Assembly: GCF_002836735.1 (NCBI RefSeq)
Contig: NZ_PJAS01000071.1
Location: forward strand, 124,001 to 188,000
From: Psychrobacter sp. 4Bb
Lineage (GTDB): Bacteria > Pseudomonadota > Gammaproteobacteria > Pseudomonadales > Moraxellaceae
Reading direction: 5' to 3'
DNA: 64,000 bases
A program made the position numbers and the translations under genes. The notes beneath the pieces were generated by a model. That model worked only from the letters and a program-made list of their open reading frames with translations. It was not told the origin of the DNA and made no database searches. This document shows positions 36,716 through 45,555 of this stretch, piece by piece (position 1 is the stretch's first letter; each line of letters opens with the position of its first letter).

Positions 36716-38914
36716 TTATAATTGATATAACCGTATAATGTTAGGGAAACCTAGCAGGGAGCGCAGTTCACGAATACCCTGTGCTAAGTGGTTGCGACTA
36801 CGTACTACAATATGAATGATGGTATCAGTATTGCGAACATCAACGGTTTCAACACCCATATTGAGCTGGCGTAAGTGATAGATAACTTCACTGATTTGCT
36901 CGTCACTAAGCGCAATAGAAAGCTTTAAGTAAGCAGGAAAACGAATCTTGCCGCTATTTTTTAGATCGTGCTCACCGATGTCGCCTTGTTTGACTGCATT
37001 GTCATTGCGCCAACGTAACTGGATCACCTGATAAGGATTGTCCTTACGGATATCATCCAGTGAAAAACATTTATGACGATGAACGACCAAACCATGACGT
37101 GATAAATGGCCTACGATAGGGTCGCCATATATTGGATGACAGCAATTAGCAAAATCAAGCTCGACGCCAGCAGCATTTGCAATCAGCTGTTGCGGTTGAG
37201 TCATATCATCGCTATGTACTTTTGCCTGTAGATCGCTCAGCTCATCGCTAAATAAACGTGTCACGACTAGCTGAGGAAGCAGCGTACCTGAGCTTATTTG
37301 TTCAAATAATGCATCTTTTTCAGTTAGGCCACGCCATTCAGTCAGGTCTTTCCAGTCTGCGTCTGTTAAGTCATCAAAGCTTTTCTGATGCGTTCTGAGC
37401 GCACGATCCAATGCCTGTCTACCATGGTGTTGTTTGTCAGCGACAGACAGATCTTTGAACCAACGTAAAATCTCTTCACGGGCTTTGTTAGTCACTACAA
37501 ATCCCAACCACTCAGCTTTTGGTTCTGAGTGGCTGTTCACTTCTATCTCAACGGACTGTCCATTTTTTACCACGGTACCGAGCTTTGCAGCTTTACCATC
37601 GATATTTGCACCAACGGCAACGTTACCAATCATAGGTCCGACCGCGTAGGCAAAATCTAGCGCGGTTGCACCCTGTGGAAGCTCGTAAGCACGCCCTTGA
37701 GGGCTATAACAAATGATTTTACTAGAGTGTAGATAATCCATCAGCTCATTAATAGTAGAGACTGCTGCTGAGAAATCAGGACTGTTTTCATTCAGATTAT
37801 CTTCATCGACCAAATCTTTCATGTTGCGCAATGATGCTTGGATAACCGACTGACTCACATCAGATGCGTGCTCTGCCCCGATGACCCCAAGTCTTGCAGC
37901 GCTCTGCATTTGCTTGGTCAATATAGTGACTTTTACCACATCATTGTCACGCTCATAGATGAGGGTAAGGGACTGGTTACCGCCTGGTAGCGGACGACGA
38001 ATATTATCCGCAATATGGGTATCATCAATCTGATATTTTTTGATCAAATAATAGGCCAGCTTGTCACAGGCTTCGATATTGTCGAGGACGATTTCAAACG
38101 CGTAGTGACGCAGTAGCGCATTAATCTCACCGCGATTGCGGAAAAACTGACGATATATCACCACGCGATTGTCTAACACTTTGACCAGACCATTGAGATC
38201 CAAGTTATTTAGCACGATACTCAAATAACGATGAATGGACTCTCTTTGAAAGTTACGTCCAAGCCCATGCTGTAGCAGTTTATCGGACAGCTTGTTGTAC
38301 ATATCAGAGTCTAAATTGCGATAACACAATACTTCGATATAGTCAGCAATATCATTCAGACCCATTAATCGGGCAAATGGCACATAAAAATCCAAGGTTT
38401 CTTGAGCTGTGGTGCGTTGCTTCTCAGGACGTACTGCGTCAAGCGTAGACATATTATGTAGACGGTCAGCAAGCTTGATAATGAGTACACGCGGGTCAGC
38501 GAGAGTGGCGGTTAAAATTTTATGAAAGGTGGCCGCTTTATTCTGCTGCTTGTTATGCGAAGATGACTTTAGCTTGGTCACACCATCGACCAATCTTGAT
38601 ACAATTTCACCATAACGCTGCTTGATTTGCTCATCGCTGACTTCAGTGTCTTCGACCGTATCATGCAAAATTGCTGCAATAATAGTATCTCGATCTAAGC
38701 GAAAGCCCGCTAGTATCTCAGCGACAGCGATTGGATGCGTGATATAAGGTTCCCCTGATTTGCGCTTGTCTTTAATGTGCGCAATATCTCCGAACTCACA
38801 AGCATCAACAATATCACGGCGCTCAGCAGCAGTGAGATAACCTACCGAACGTAGTAAATTATATTGAGCATCATCGACGAGGTGATGACTGAGTTTGGGT
38901 AGGGTTTGACTCAT
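36716..38914 (-). CDS. spoT: SpoT-type (p)ppGpp hydrolase with degenerate synthetase domain
   Basis: The 732-residue RSH protein degrades (p)ppGpp. The HD hydrolase is intact: H60 in ITHPIAVAEIL, the HD pair at 84-85 in AILHDTVEDT, and LADRLHNMSTLD. The synthetase region (about 240-345) has lost key motifs: the Asp of the usual DxxAxRVIV strand is missing (HYAFEIVL), the substrate loop reads RRPLPGGNQSLTL, and the EVQIRT acidic strand reads KVTILT. TGS and ACT domains follow. Loss of synthetase is known for Moraxellaceae SpoT. It starts its own transcript, after the rpoZ terminator. Confidence 0.92.
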   Translation of the reverse strand: MSQTLPKLSHHLVDDAQYNLLRSVGYLTAAERRDIVDACEFGDIAHIKDKRKSGEPYITHPIAVAEILAGFRLDRDTIIAAILHDTVEDTEVSDEQIKQRYGEIVSRLVDGVTKLKSSSHNKQQNKAATFHKILTATLADPRVLIIKLADRLHNMSTLDAVRPEKQRTTAQETLDFYVPFARLMGLNDIADYIEVLCYRNLDSDMYNKLSDKLLQHGLGRNFQRESIHRYLSIVLNNLDLNGLVKVLDNRVVIYRQFFRNRGEINALLRHYAFEIVLDNIEACDKLAYYLIKKYQIDDTHIADNIRRPLPGGNQSLTLIYERDNDVVKVTILTKQMQSAARLGVIGAEHASDVSQSVIQASLRNMKDLVDEDNLNENSPDFSAAVSTINELMDYLHSSKIICYSPQGRAYELPQGATALDFAYAVGPMIGNVAVGANIDGKAAKLGTVVKNGQSVEIEVNSHSEPKAEWLGFVVTNKAREEILRWFKDLSVADKQHHGRQALDRALRTHQKSFDDLTDADWKDLTEWRGLTEKDALFEQISSGTLLPQLVVTRLFSDELSDLQAKVHSDDMTQPQQLIANAAGVELDFANCCHPIYGDPIVGHLSRHGLVVHRHKCFSLDDIRKDNPYQVIQLRWRNDNAVKQGDIGEHDLKNSGKIRFPAYLKLSIALSDEQISEVIYHLRQLNMGVETVDVRNTDTIIHIVVRSRNHLAQGIRELRSLLGFPNIIRLYQL

Positions 38915-39253
38915 AAAATGATGATCCTATTTTCCATGACCTACTTGTTGGGCCACTTACCGAAGCAAATGGAGGCTAAATAATGACCTACCATACAAAA
39001 CTTAAGGATGAGTACGCCATTCTCTAATTAATCGCAAATCGCTTTCAATGTCAACTGATAAGCGTGTGGGCGATGAAAAAACTTCACTAAGTGGTCTATT
39101 TTGGGGATAAATGGTGACCAAAATAGCCAATACATTATTATTACAACCAAAAAACCACAGCCTATGCTGTGGTCTCTATAGTTGATCAAGATATGTATTT
39201 ATTTTATAAAAACACGATTGGCTTTATAAAATACATCTTATCAAAACAGCTTA
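38915..39253. other. Intergenic gap rpoZ-spoT (339 bp)
   Basis: Holds the gmk-rpoZ terminator at its right and must contain the spoT promoter. In E. coli rpoZ and spoT are co-transcribed; here the terminator separates them. No RNA gene or open frame is apparent. Confidence 0.45.
39148..39174 (-). terminator. Terminator after rpoZ (minus strand)
   Basis: CCACAGC and GCTGTGG pair around CTAT; read on the minus strand the stem is followed by TTTTTTGG. It lies about 80 bp past the rpoZ stop. Confidence 0.8.
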
Positions 39254-39514
39254 TTAGAAGCTGTGGTCGCCTGACAGTGCTAAATCTAATGAGCTAGTAG
39301 CAAAATTATGCTCTGGCTGATTTAGGATGTCGCGTGTGATTTTGCCAGCGGCAATTTCACGTAGTGCCAATACTGTAGGCTTGTCGTTATCAACGTCAAC
39401 CAACGGCTCGGCAATACCTTTGGCCAATTGACGGGCGCGTTTGCTTGCGACCAAAATTAGCTCAAAGCGATTATCAACATTATCCAAACAATCTTCAATC
39501 GTCACTCGTGCCAT
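39254..39514 (-). CDS. rpoZ: RNA polymerase omega subunit
   Basis: Omega aids assembly of the beta' subunit and, in E. coli, forms one of the ppGpp binding sites on RNA polymerase. The 86-residue protein begins [20 protein letters not shown] and has the [12 protein letters not shown] helix and the [12 protein letters not shown] segment, diagnostic for the family. It follows gmk by 164 bp on the same strand, as in the gmk-rpoZ-spoT cluster of E. coli. Confidence 0.97.
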   Translation of the reverse strand: MARVTIEDCLDNVDNRFELILVASKRARQLAKGIAEPLVDVDNDKPTVLALREIAAGKITRDILNQPEHNFATSSLDLALSGDHSF

Positions 39515-39678
39515 AAATAGCTACCTCGGTTGTTTCTATTAGTAACGGACCTTGCCCGCCACTCAATAAAAATAATATCAAAAATACAAAGGGGGATAGC
39601 TAAATATTATAGCATTTTTTGCCAAGTCGCGTAGTTGCTTTTTATATCTACTTACGAGATTAGCTGCTTGTGCGTAGT

Positions 39679-40305
39679 TTACTCTTCTACTTGAGTGTTT
39701 AGCAAGTTGCTAATCGTGCGATGATAGCGTTGCTGCTGACGACCAAGCGTCTGCCTGTCGGCCACGATAATAGCTTTTAGCTCAGCTAAGGCTACATCAA
39801 AATTATCATTGATCACTACATAGTCGGCATTCACATATTGTGCCATTTCGGTGACCGCGCCAGCTAGACGGCGCTCTATAACTTCTACAGAATCCTGCGC
39901 GCGGGTTGAGAGACGTTGACGTAATGTCGCAATGCTGGGTGGTAGAATAAAAACCATAATGGCATCGGGAAAGATATTTCTGATTTGCGTCGCGCCTTGC
40001 CAGTCAATCTCTAAAATAACGTCAATACCCGCCGCTAGCTGGGTACGAACACTTTCCTCTGACGTGCCATAATAGTTACCAAATACTTCAGCATGCTCTA
40101 GAAATAGACCTGCATTGATACCATTGGTAAAACTATCGGTATCTGTGAAATGATAGTGCTGACCATCAATCTCGCCCGGGCGTGGTGCGCGAGTCGTATG
40201 TGAGACACTGACAGTCAAGTCATTGGTGGTCGCAAGCAATTGCTTAACCAGTGAGGTCTTGCCAGTACCTGAAGCGGCAGTAACGATGAATAATGAACCT
40301 GTCAT
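39679..40305 (-). CDS. gmk: Guanylate kinase
   Basis: Gmk phosphorylates GMP to GDP, feeding GTP and (p)ppGpp synthesis. The 208-residue protein has the P-loop [10 protein letters not shown] near residue 9, the GMP-binding [19 protein letters not shown] segment, and [15 protein letters not shown]. Length is normal. It is the first gene of a minus-strand gmk-rpoZ pair and is divergent from ispH with a 373-bp gap that carries a terminator-like hairpin. Confidence 0.97.
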   Translation of the reverse strand: MTGSLFIVTAASGTGKTSLVKQLLATTNDLTVSVSHTTRAPRPGEIDGQHYHFTDTDSFTNGINAGLFLEHAEVFGNYYGTSEESVRTQLAAGIDVILEIDWQGATQIRNIFPDAIMVFILPPSIATLRQRLSTRAQDSVEVIERRLAGAVTEMAQYVNADYVVINDNFDVALAELKAIIVADRQTLGRQQQRYHRTISNLLNTQVEE

Positions 40306-40420
40306 ACAATTTATCCTAATAGAAGGTGTCTTAGTAACTTGTAAAATGTATCGTAATAAATGCGTGTTGATAAAAAGTTAAGCAGTGCCTCAGTCAAAAA
40401 CAAAGACTGGAAAAAATAAA

Positions 40421-40442
40421 AAACGCCATCATGTATGGCGAT
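40421..40442 (-). terminator. Terminator-like hairpin upstream of gmk (minus strand)
   Basis: CGCCAT and ATGGCG pair around CATGT; the minus-strand reading runs into TTTTTTATTTTTT. It lies about 120 bp upstream of the gmk start, so it does not terminate a known gene. It could be an attenuator in the gmk leader or the end of a small RNA. Confidence 0.5.
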
Positions 40443-40617
40443 AGAAATTATAATAAATGCATTATTATAAACTGCTTTTATACAAGTTAAAGCTGGTTTT
40501 GCAATATGTCGTAAGTATGCTGAGGTTTGCCCACAAAATATTGCTATGAGCAGACAGCTATTTTAGAGAGCGACAAAAGCAAATTATGCTAAAGTAGAGC
40601 ATTGATTTCGCCCTAAC

Positions 40618-40638
40618 TTTTGAATAAAAAATTCAAAA
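40618..40638. promoter_or_regulatory. Inverted repeat upstream of ispH
   Basis: TTTTGAAT and ATTCAAAA form perfect 8-bp arms around five A residues, 40 bp before the ispH ATG. It could be a repressor site or simple AT-rich symmetry. Confidence 0.35.
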
Positions 40639-40678
40639 ATACGTTTTAACTATAAATTATCCAATGATAGGCCTTTTT

Positions 40679-41635
40679 ATGCAAATTTATCTTGCCAATC
40701 CCCGTGGGTTTTGTGCTGGTGTGGACCGTGCAATTGCGATTGTTAATGAAGCATTGACACGTTTCGAGCCGCCTATTTATGTCCGTCATGAAGTTGTGCA
40801 TAATAAGTTTGTGGTATCAGACTTGGCCAATCGTGGTGCGGTGTTCGTTGAAGAGCTTCACGAAGTGCCAGATGGATCTGTTGTTATCTTTTCTGCTCAC
40901 GGCGTGTCTAAAGCAGTTGAAGATGAGGCTGGTCGCCGTGATATTACTGTGTTTGATGCAACATGCCCGTTAGTGACTAAAGTACATATCGAAGTGGCAA
41001 AGTTTGCGCAAGATGGGATGGATGCCGTGTTGATAGGACATGCAGGACATCCGGAAGTCGAAGGCACTATGGGGCGCTTTAATCGTCGCCATGGTGGGCA
41101 GATTCATCTGGTCGAAGATGAAGGTGATGTGGCCGCATTGACTGTACAAGATGCTGAACGCTTGGCATTTGTGACTCAGACAACTTTGTCGATGGATGAT
41201 ACTGCGCGAGTCATCGATGCGCTGCGTGAAAAATTTCCTAGTATCCAAGGCCCTCGCAAAGACGACATTTGCTACGCCACTCAAAACCGCCAAGATGCGG
41301 TAAAAGATTTGGCCAGTCGCTGTGAAGTAGTCTTGGTAGTTGGTTCACCAAACTCATCAAACTCCAATCGCTTGCGAGAGCTGGCTGAGCGTATGAATTG
41401 CCGAGCGTATTTAATCGATAATGCCAGTGAGATGGACAAGCGTTGGTTAGATGGCGTGCAGAGTATAGGCGTGACCGCTGGTGCATCTGCGCCCGAAGTA
41501 TTAATCCAAGAAGTATTGCAACAGTTGCAAGACTGGGGTGGCGATCTACCTAGTGAGCTATCTGGTATTGAAGAAAATGTGACGTTTAGTCTGCCGAAAG
41601 CATTGCGGATTCCTGTCACTCAGGTTGGTAAGTAA
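40679..41635 (+). CDS. ispH: 4-hydroxy-3-methylbut-2-enyl diphosphate reductase
   Basis: IspH is the [4Fe-4S] enzyme that makes IPP and DMAPP in the last step of the MEP isoprenoid pathway. The 318-residue protein has the three cluster cysteines in [13 protein letters not shown] (residues 6-18), [11 protein letters not shown] and [11 protein letters not shown], and the EHxGHPE-equivalent [12 protein letters not shown]. The ATG at 40679 gives the standard [11 protein letters not shown] start; an ATG at 40664 would add five residues. Length is normal. Confidence 0.97.
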   Translation: MQIYLANPRGFCAGVDRAIAIVNEALTRFEPPIYVRHEVVHNKFVVSDLANRGAVFVEELHEVPDGSVVIFSAHGVSKAVEDEAGRRDITVFDATCPLVTKVHIEVAKFAQDGMDAVLIGHAGHPEVEGTMGRFNRRHGGQIHLVEDEGDVAALTVQDAERLAFVTQTTLSMDDTARVIDALREKFPSIQGPRKDDICYATQNRQDAVKDLASRCEVVLVVGSPNSSNSNRLRELAERMNCRAYLIDNASEMDKRWLDGVQSIGVTAGASAPEVLIQEVLQQLQDWGGDLPSELSGIEENVTFSLPKALRIPVTQVGK

Positions 41636-41694
41636 CTAATATTCGTGTTTGTATTTATATTTGTATGAACTATTATTTATATGGATAAGGTCGC

Positions 41695-41943
41695 ATGAAA
41701 GAACCAAAAGCCAGATTTGTATTGGCAGAGGCCACGCTCGCTGAAGTCAACAAGCAACTAAAACTCAATATGCTAGTGATGGCAGCAGTGGTTTTCGTAT
41801 TGTTTATGAATATCATGAAGTTTATGGCAGAAAAAAGCTTTTTCTACGCGATGCTCGCAGTAGTTATGATCTGTTTATTATTTTTCATACAAAAAGCTCG
41901 CCGTATTCTCACGCTTAGAAAACAAGAGCTTATCCATAAGTAG
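41695..41943 (+). CDS. Small two-helix membrane protein (82 aa)
   Basis: I do not recognise a family. After a charged helix (MKEPKARFVLAEATLAEVNKQ) come two hydrophobic helices at about residues 25-43 and 50-65, and a basic C-terminal tail (KARRILTLRKQELIHK), so both ends probably face the cytoplasm. An ATAAGGTCGC ribosome binding site supports the ATG. It sits 60 bp after ispH and 55 bp before a thioesterase gene and may share their transcript. Confidence 0.75.
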   Translation: MKEPKARFVLAEATLAEVNKQLKLNMLVMAAVVFVLFMNIMKFMAEKSFFYAMLAVVMICLLFFIQKARRILTLRKQELIHK

Positions 41944-41997
41944 AAAGTACAAGCATAAATAAAAAATACAGATGAAAGTGCCAAATATAGGATAGCT

Positions 41998-42813
41998 ATG
42001 ACTGCTTATTACAAATTTATCAAACGAGAGTTACAAGAAGACGGTGTTAGTGTGGCGCATTATCAGCCAACCAAGCATGCACAAGGTGCTTGGAATGAGC
42101 ATGAGCAGCACATGGCGCCAGCAACAGGCCTATTAACAGCTGAGATCAACAGCTTTGCGCCACAACCCAATACTCGTATTGCACGTGTGAGCCTCGATAT
42201 CTTGGGGCTAATACCGCTTGACGATTTTACTATCACTACTCGCTGTATCCGACCTGGCAGGACTATTGAGCTGGTCGAAGCGGTCATGAGTAGCCGCGGC
42301 CGCGATGCTATCATTGCAAGAGCGTGGCGACTAATTACTCAAGATACCAGCGAGATTGCCGGACTTGAAGATCAACTAGCAGAATACAAACCTGAAGAAC
42401 TACCAGTTTGGGAAGGTATGAAAGGCTGGCCGGGCGGTTTTATTGAAAGCGTACGTCTAGTAGCGACAGAAGACCGCCGTTCTGGTCGCGGTATGGTATG
42501 GATTACCAATGATCTCGACATGATAGAAGGCGAGCCGACTGATGATTTGGTGCATCTGTTAGGTATGGTCGATACTGCCAATGGTGTTGTACCAAGATTG
42601 GGTCTTGGTTTGTCTAAGTTAGAATGGATGTTTCCCAATACTGATTTGCAAATCCATATGCATCGCTCGCCAAAAGGTCGCTGGCTGGGTATCGAGGCTG
42701 TACAACAATATGGCGACGACGGTATCGGATTGACCAGTGCGGTATTGCACGATGTATACGGCCCTTTTGGTCGTAGTGAGCAAATCCTTACTATTCGTCC
42801 GATGCCACGTTAA
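41998..42813 (+). CDS. Acyl-CoA thioesterase family protein
   Basis: The 271-residue protein resembles the TesB-like double-hotdog thioesterase group: the hotdog pattern TRIARVSLDILGLIPLDDF followed by RCIRPGRTIELVEAVMSS in the first half, and the second half with GVVPRLGLGLSKLEWMFPN and GRWLGIEAVQQYGDDGIGLTSAVLHD. Such enzymes hydrolyse acyl-CoA; the chain length is unknown. It is cytoplasmic. An ATAGGATAGC purine stretch precedes the ATG. Confidence 0.82.
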   Translation: MTAYYKFIKRELQEDGVSVAHYQPTKHAQGAWNEHEQHMAPATGLLTAEINSFAPQPNTRIARVSLDILGLIPLDDFTITTRCIRPGRTIELVEAVMSSRGRDAIIARAWRLITQDTSEIAGLEDQLAEYKPEELPVWEGMKGWPGGFIESVRLVATEDRRSGRGMVWITNDLDMIEGEPTDDLVHLLGMVDTANGVVPRLGLGLSKLEWMFPNTDLQIHMHRSPKGRWLGIEAVQQYGDDGIGLTSAVLHDVYGPFGRSEQILTIRPMPR

Positions 42814-42959
42814 AAGAGAAAGAATCAACTATCTAGTGATTTTGGAAAACGAAACGATATATTGTAATCAATTAATTATACAAATATTAGAGAAATGGTT
42901 TTAATAGTAACTAAGAAGATATTACCAACCAAACGATATCAATTGACATAGAGGTTACT

Positions 42960-43034
42960 ATGAAAGCACATACTCAATTTTCAAAAAAATTGACGACTAT
43001 TTGGGAGTTATTGATAGAGGTTTATTCAGAATAG
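42960..43034 (+). CDS. Possible 24-residue small ORF
   Basis: ATG AAA GCA CAT opens a 24-codon frame preceded by TAGAGGTTACT, a plausible ribosome binding site 6-7 bases away. The peptide (starting MKAHTQFSKKLTTIWELL) is basic then amphipathic, with no signal peptide. A terminator follows 45 bp later. It is isolated between two genes. This may be a real micro-protein, a leader peptide, or chance. Confidence 0.3.
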   Translation: MKAHTQFSKKLTTIWELLIEVYSE

Positions 43035-43078
43035 TGGTCAGCTTTTGTTCTTACGCTAAAAAATGACTGATACCAGAA

Positions 43079-43113
43079 CACCGCCTTGGTAAACAAGCGC
43101 GGTGTTTTTTATT
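43079..43113 (+). terminator. Terminator upstream of htpG
   Basis: ACACCGC pairs with GCGGTGT and the stem runs into TTTTTTATT. It ends the thioesterase transcript or that of the small ORF and isolates the htpG promoter that follows. Confidence 0.8.
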
Positions 43114-43129
43114 GAATAGGGCTTTTGAG

Positions 43130-43156
43130 CTTGAATTTTTTCTCAATGCCCCTATT
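43130..43156 (+). promoter_or_regulatory. Sigma-32-type heat-shock promoter of htpG
   Basis: CTTGAAT (43130-43136) and CCCCTATT (43149-43156) are 12 bp apart, in good agreement with the heat-shock consensus CTTGAAA-N11-16-CCCCATNT. It lies 117 bp before the htpG ATG and just after a terminator, where a dedicated promoter is expected. Confidence 0.72.
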
Positions 43157-43272
43157 AGTATAGACAGTTTAACGGTATCACATACGGCAGATTCTCTAAC
43201 ATTATGAGAGCGGCCTTAGTGAGTATATCGTTATCTGATAATAGGTCTTTCATAGAATTTAAAGGAGTTTTT

Positions 43273-45234
43273 ATGAGTGAAGCAACTCAAGCTGAAGGTC
43301 TGAATCCAGAATTAAAAAAACATACGTTTGAAGCGGAAGTGGCGCAGTTACTGCATTTAGTAACGCATTCACTATATTCTAACGCTGATATTTTTGTCCG
43401 CGAATTGGTATCTAATGCGTCGGATGCTTGTGATAAGTTGCGCTTTGAAGGCACAAATGATGATAGCCTTTATGAAGATGATGGCGAATTAAAAATCCGC
43501 ATCGCTGTTGACGAAGCCGCCAAAACCATTACCTTTACCGACAATGGTATTGGTATGAACGAAGCCGATGCAATCGAAAACTTAGGTACGATTGCTAAAT
43601 CAGGTACCAAGGCGTTTTTAGACAAATTGTCTGAATCACAGAAACAAGACGGACAATTGATTGGTCAGTTCGGTGTTGGTTTTTACTCAGGTTTTATCGT
43701 GGCTGATACCATCAGTGTTGAGTCACGTAAAGCGGGTGAGCCTGCGGATAAAGGCGTGCGCTGGGTATCAGATGGTACTGGTAGTTTTACTGTTGAACCT
43801 ATTACCAAAGACATGCGCGGTACGGCGATTACTTTGCATCTAAAAGAAGAATATAGCGAGGGCGAAGATAACTACTTAGATCGCAGCAAAATCAAGCGCT
43901 TGGTTAATAAATACTCTGACCATATCAGTTTGCCGATTCAAATGCGTAAAGAGATCTTGCAAGAAGACGTAAAAGAAAACGAAAACGACGACACACCTGC
44001 TGGTGGCCAGATGGTACTCACTGATGAGTGGGAAACAATCAACAAAGCCAGTGCACTATGGACTCGCTCTAGCTCTGAAATTGAAGATGATGAGTATGTC
44101 GATTTCTATAAGAATATCTCTTATGACATGGATGCGCCGCTTACTTGGACGCATAACCGTGTAGAGGGTCGCGTACAGTATACGCAGCTATTATATATCC
44201 CTAAAAAAGCGCCAGTCGATCTATATACTCGTGAGCAGCAGCACGGTCTAAAGCTATATGTGAAGCGCGTCTTTATTATGGATGAAGCTGAGCAATTGCT
44301 ACCGATGTATTTGCGTTTTGTGAAAGGTGTGATTGATTCAGCAGACTTGCCATTGAACGTGAGCCGTGAGCTTCTACAAGAGTCACGTGATGTAAAATCT
44401 ATTCGTGATGGTAACGCTCGCCGTATTTTGACCTTACTCGCAAGTCTTGCTAATAGCGAAGACAGTGACAAGCAAGAGAAATTTGCACAGTTCTATGCAG
44501 AGTTCGGTGATGTTATCAAAGAAGGTTTAGGCGAAGACGTAGGCAATCAAGAACGTATTGCTAAGCTATTGCGTTATACAACTAGCACCCAAGATGGTTT
44601 GGTAACAAGCTTTGAAGATTATAAAGGTCGTATGAAAGATGGCCAAAAAGCCATCTATTACCTCACCGCTGATAACCTAGCCGCTGCGAAAAACAGCCCG
44701 CAACTTGAGTTATTCAAGAAAAAAGGCATCGAAGTTATCTTGATGACTAGCCGTGTTGATGAATGGGCAATGAACTTCTTGACCTCATTCGATGAGACAC
44801 CGCTGCAAAACATCGCGAAAGGCGCAGTAGACCTAGGCGACTTGCAAGATGAAGCAGAAAAAGCGGAAGCAGAGAAAGCACAAGAAACGCTAAAGCCAGT
44901 AGTTGATAAACTAAAGGCTGCATTGGGCGAGCGTGCTAAAGACGTCAAAGTGTCTACTCGTTTAGTCGATAGTCCAGCTTGCTTGGTTGTTGGTGAAGGT
45001 GAGCTATCACCGCAAATGATTCAGATGCTACAGCAAATGGGTCAGGACGTACCAGCAAGTAAGCCAACGCTAGAAGTAAACCCTGACCATCCACTCATCA
45101 AGAAGCTTGAGAGCAGTGAGCAATTCGATGATTTAGCGCAAGTCATTTTTGATCAGGCATTATTGGCAGATGGCGGTCAGCTAGACGATCCAGCCGCTTA
45201 CCTAAAACGCGTCAATGAGCTATTGATGAGATAA
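43273..45234 (+). CDS. htpG: Molecular chaperone HtpG (Hsp90)
   Basis: HtpG is the cytoplasmic Hsp90 homologue. The 653-residue protein has the GHKL ATPase domain with [24 protein letters not shown] and [13 protein letters not shown], then the middle domain ([29 protein letters not shown]) and the C-terminal dimer domain. The ATG at 43273 has a perfect AAAGGAG ribosome binding site, so upstream starts to 43204 are dismissed. A heat-shock-like promoter and an intrinsic terminator frame the gene as a single transcript. Confidence 0.98.
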   Translation: MSEATQAEGLNPELKKHTFEAEVAQLLHLVTHSLYSNADIFVRELVSNASDACDKLRFEGTNDDSLYEDDGELKIRIAVDEAAKTITFTDNGIGMNEADAIENLGTIAKSGTKAFLDKLSESQKQDGQLIGQFGVGFYSGFIVADTISVESRKAGEPADKGVRWVSDGTGSFTVEPITKDMRGTAITLHLKEEYSEGEDNYLDRSKIKRLVNKYSDHISLPIQMRKEILQEDVKENENDDTPAGGQMVLTDEWETINKASALWTRSSSEIEDDEYVDFYKNISYDMDAPLTWTHNRVEGRVQYTQLLYIPKKAPVDLYTREQQHGLKLYVKRVFIMDEAEQLLPMYLRFVKGVIDSADLPLNVSRELLQESRDVKSIRDGNARRILTLLASLANSEDSDKQEKFAQFYAEFGDVIKEGLGEDVGNQERIAKLLRYTTSTQDGLVTSFEDYKGRMKDGQKAIYYLTADNLAAAKNSPQLELFKKKGIEVILMTSRVDEWAMNFLTSFDETPLQNIAKGAVDLGDLQDEAEKAEAEKAQETLKPVVDKLKAALGERAKDVKVSTRLVDSPACLVVGEGELSPQMIQMLQQMGQDVPASKPTLEVNPDHPLIKKLESSEQFDDLAQVIFDQALLADGGQLDDPAAYLKRVNELLMR

Positions 45235-45254
45235 TGTTTAGTAATGAGTAAAAA

Positions 45255-45288
45255 AAGGGAGGCTTTATATAAGAGGCCTCCTTTTTTA
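45255..45288 (+). terminator. Terminator after htpG
   Basis: GGAGGC pairs with GCCTCC, with A residues before and six or more T residues after the stem. It lies about 20 bp past the stop. Confidence 0.85.
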
Positions 45289-45555
45289 TTTGAATTTTTA
45301 GTCAAATTTAAGTGAATTTTACAAATCAGCCTTATCCTCTTAACCGACAATCCGTTACAATCGCGATAGATTAGCGAGCTAAAATAGTAGGCAGTGCTAG
45401 TCATCTTCTATAATCACTCCATCGTGAATTCAATATAAATCGATGTCTGCATGCTGTACAAAAAATCGTCAATTGATTGCACCGCGCGGCTGTTACATTA
45501 AGATAATTATCATTGAGTCATTTTATTTTTCTCGACTGGCTAGAGGTCTAAGTCT
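45289..45555 (+). other. Upstream region of the C13 peptidase gene
   Basis: Isolated by the htpG terminator, it must hold the peptidase promoter. A GATAATTATCATT element at 45502-45514 contains the palindrome GATAATTATC and resembles part of a Fur box. Nothing else can be assigned. Confidence 0.35.

Larger units (their letters stand above)
40306..40678. other. Divergent region gmk / ispH (373 bp)
   Basis: It must hold promoters for both genes. Visible elements are a minus-strand terminator-like hairpin (40421-40442), the inverted repeat TTATAATA-N7-TATTATAA (40448-40470), and TTTTGAAT-AAAAA-ATTCAAAA (40618-40638) 40 bp before ispH. No clear gene. Confidence 0.45.
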
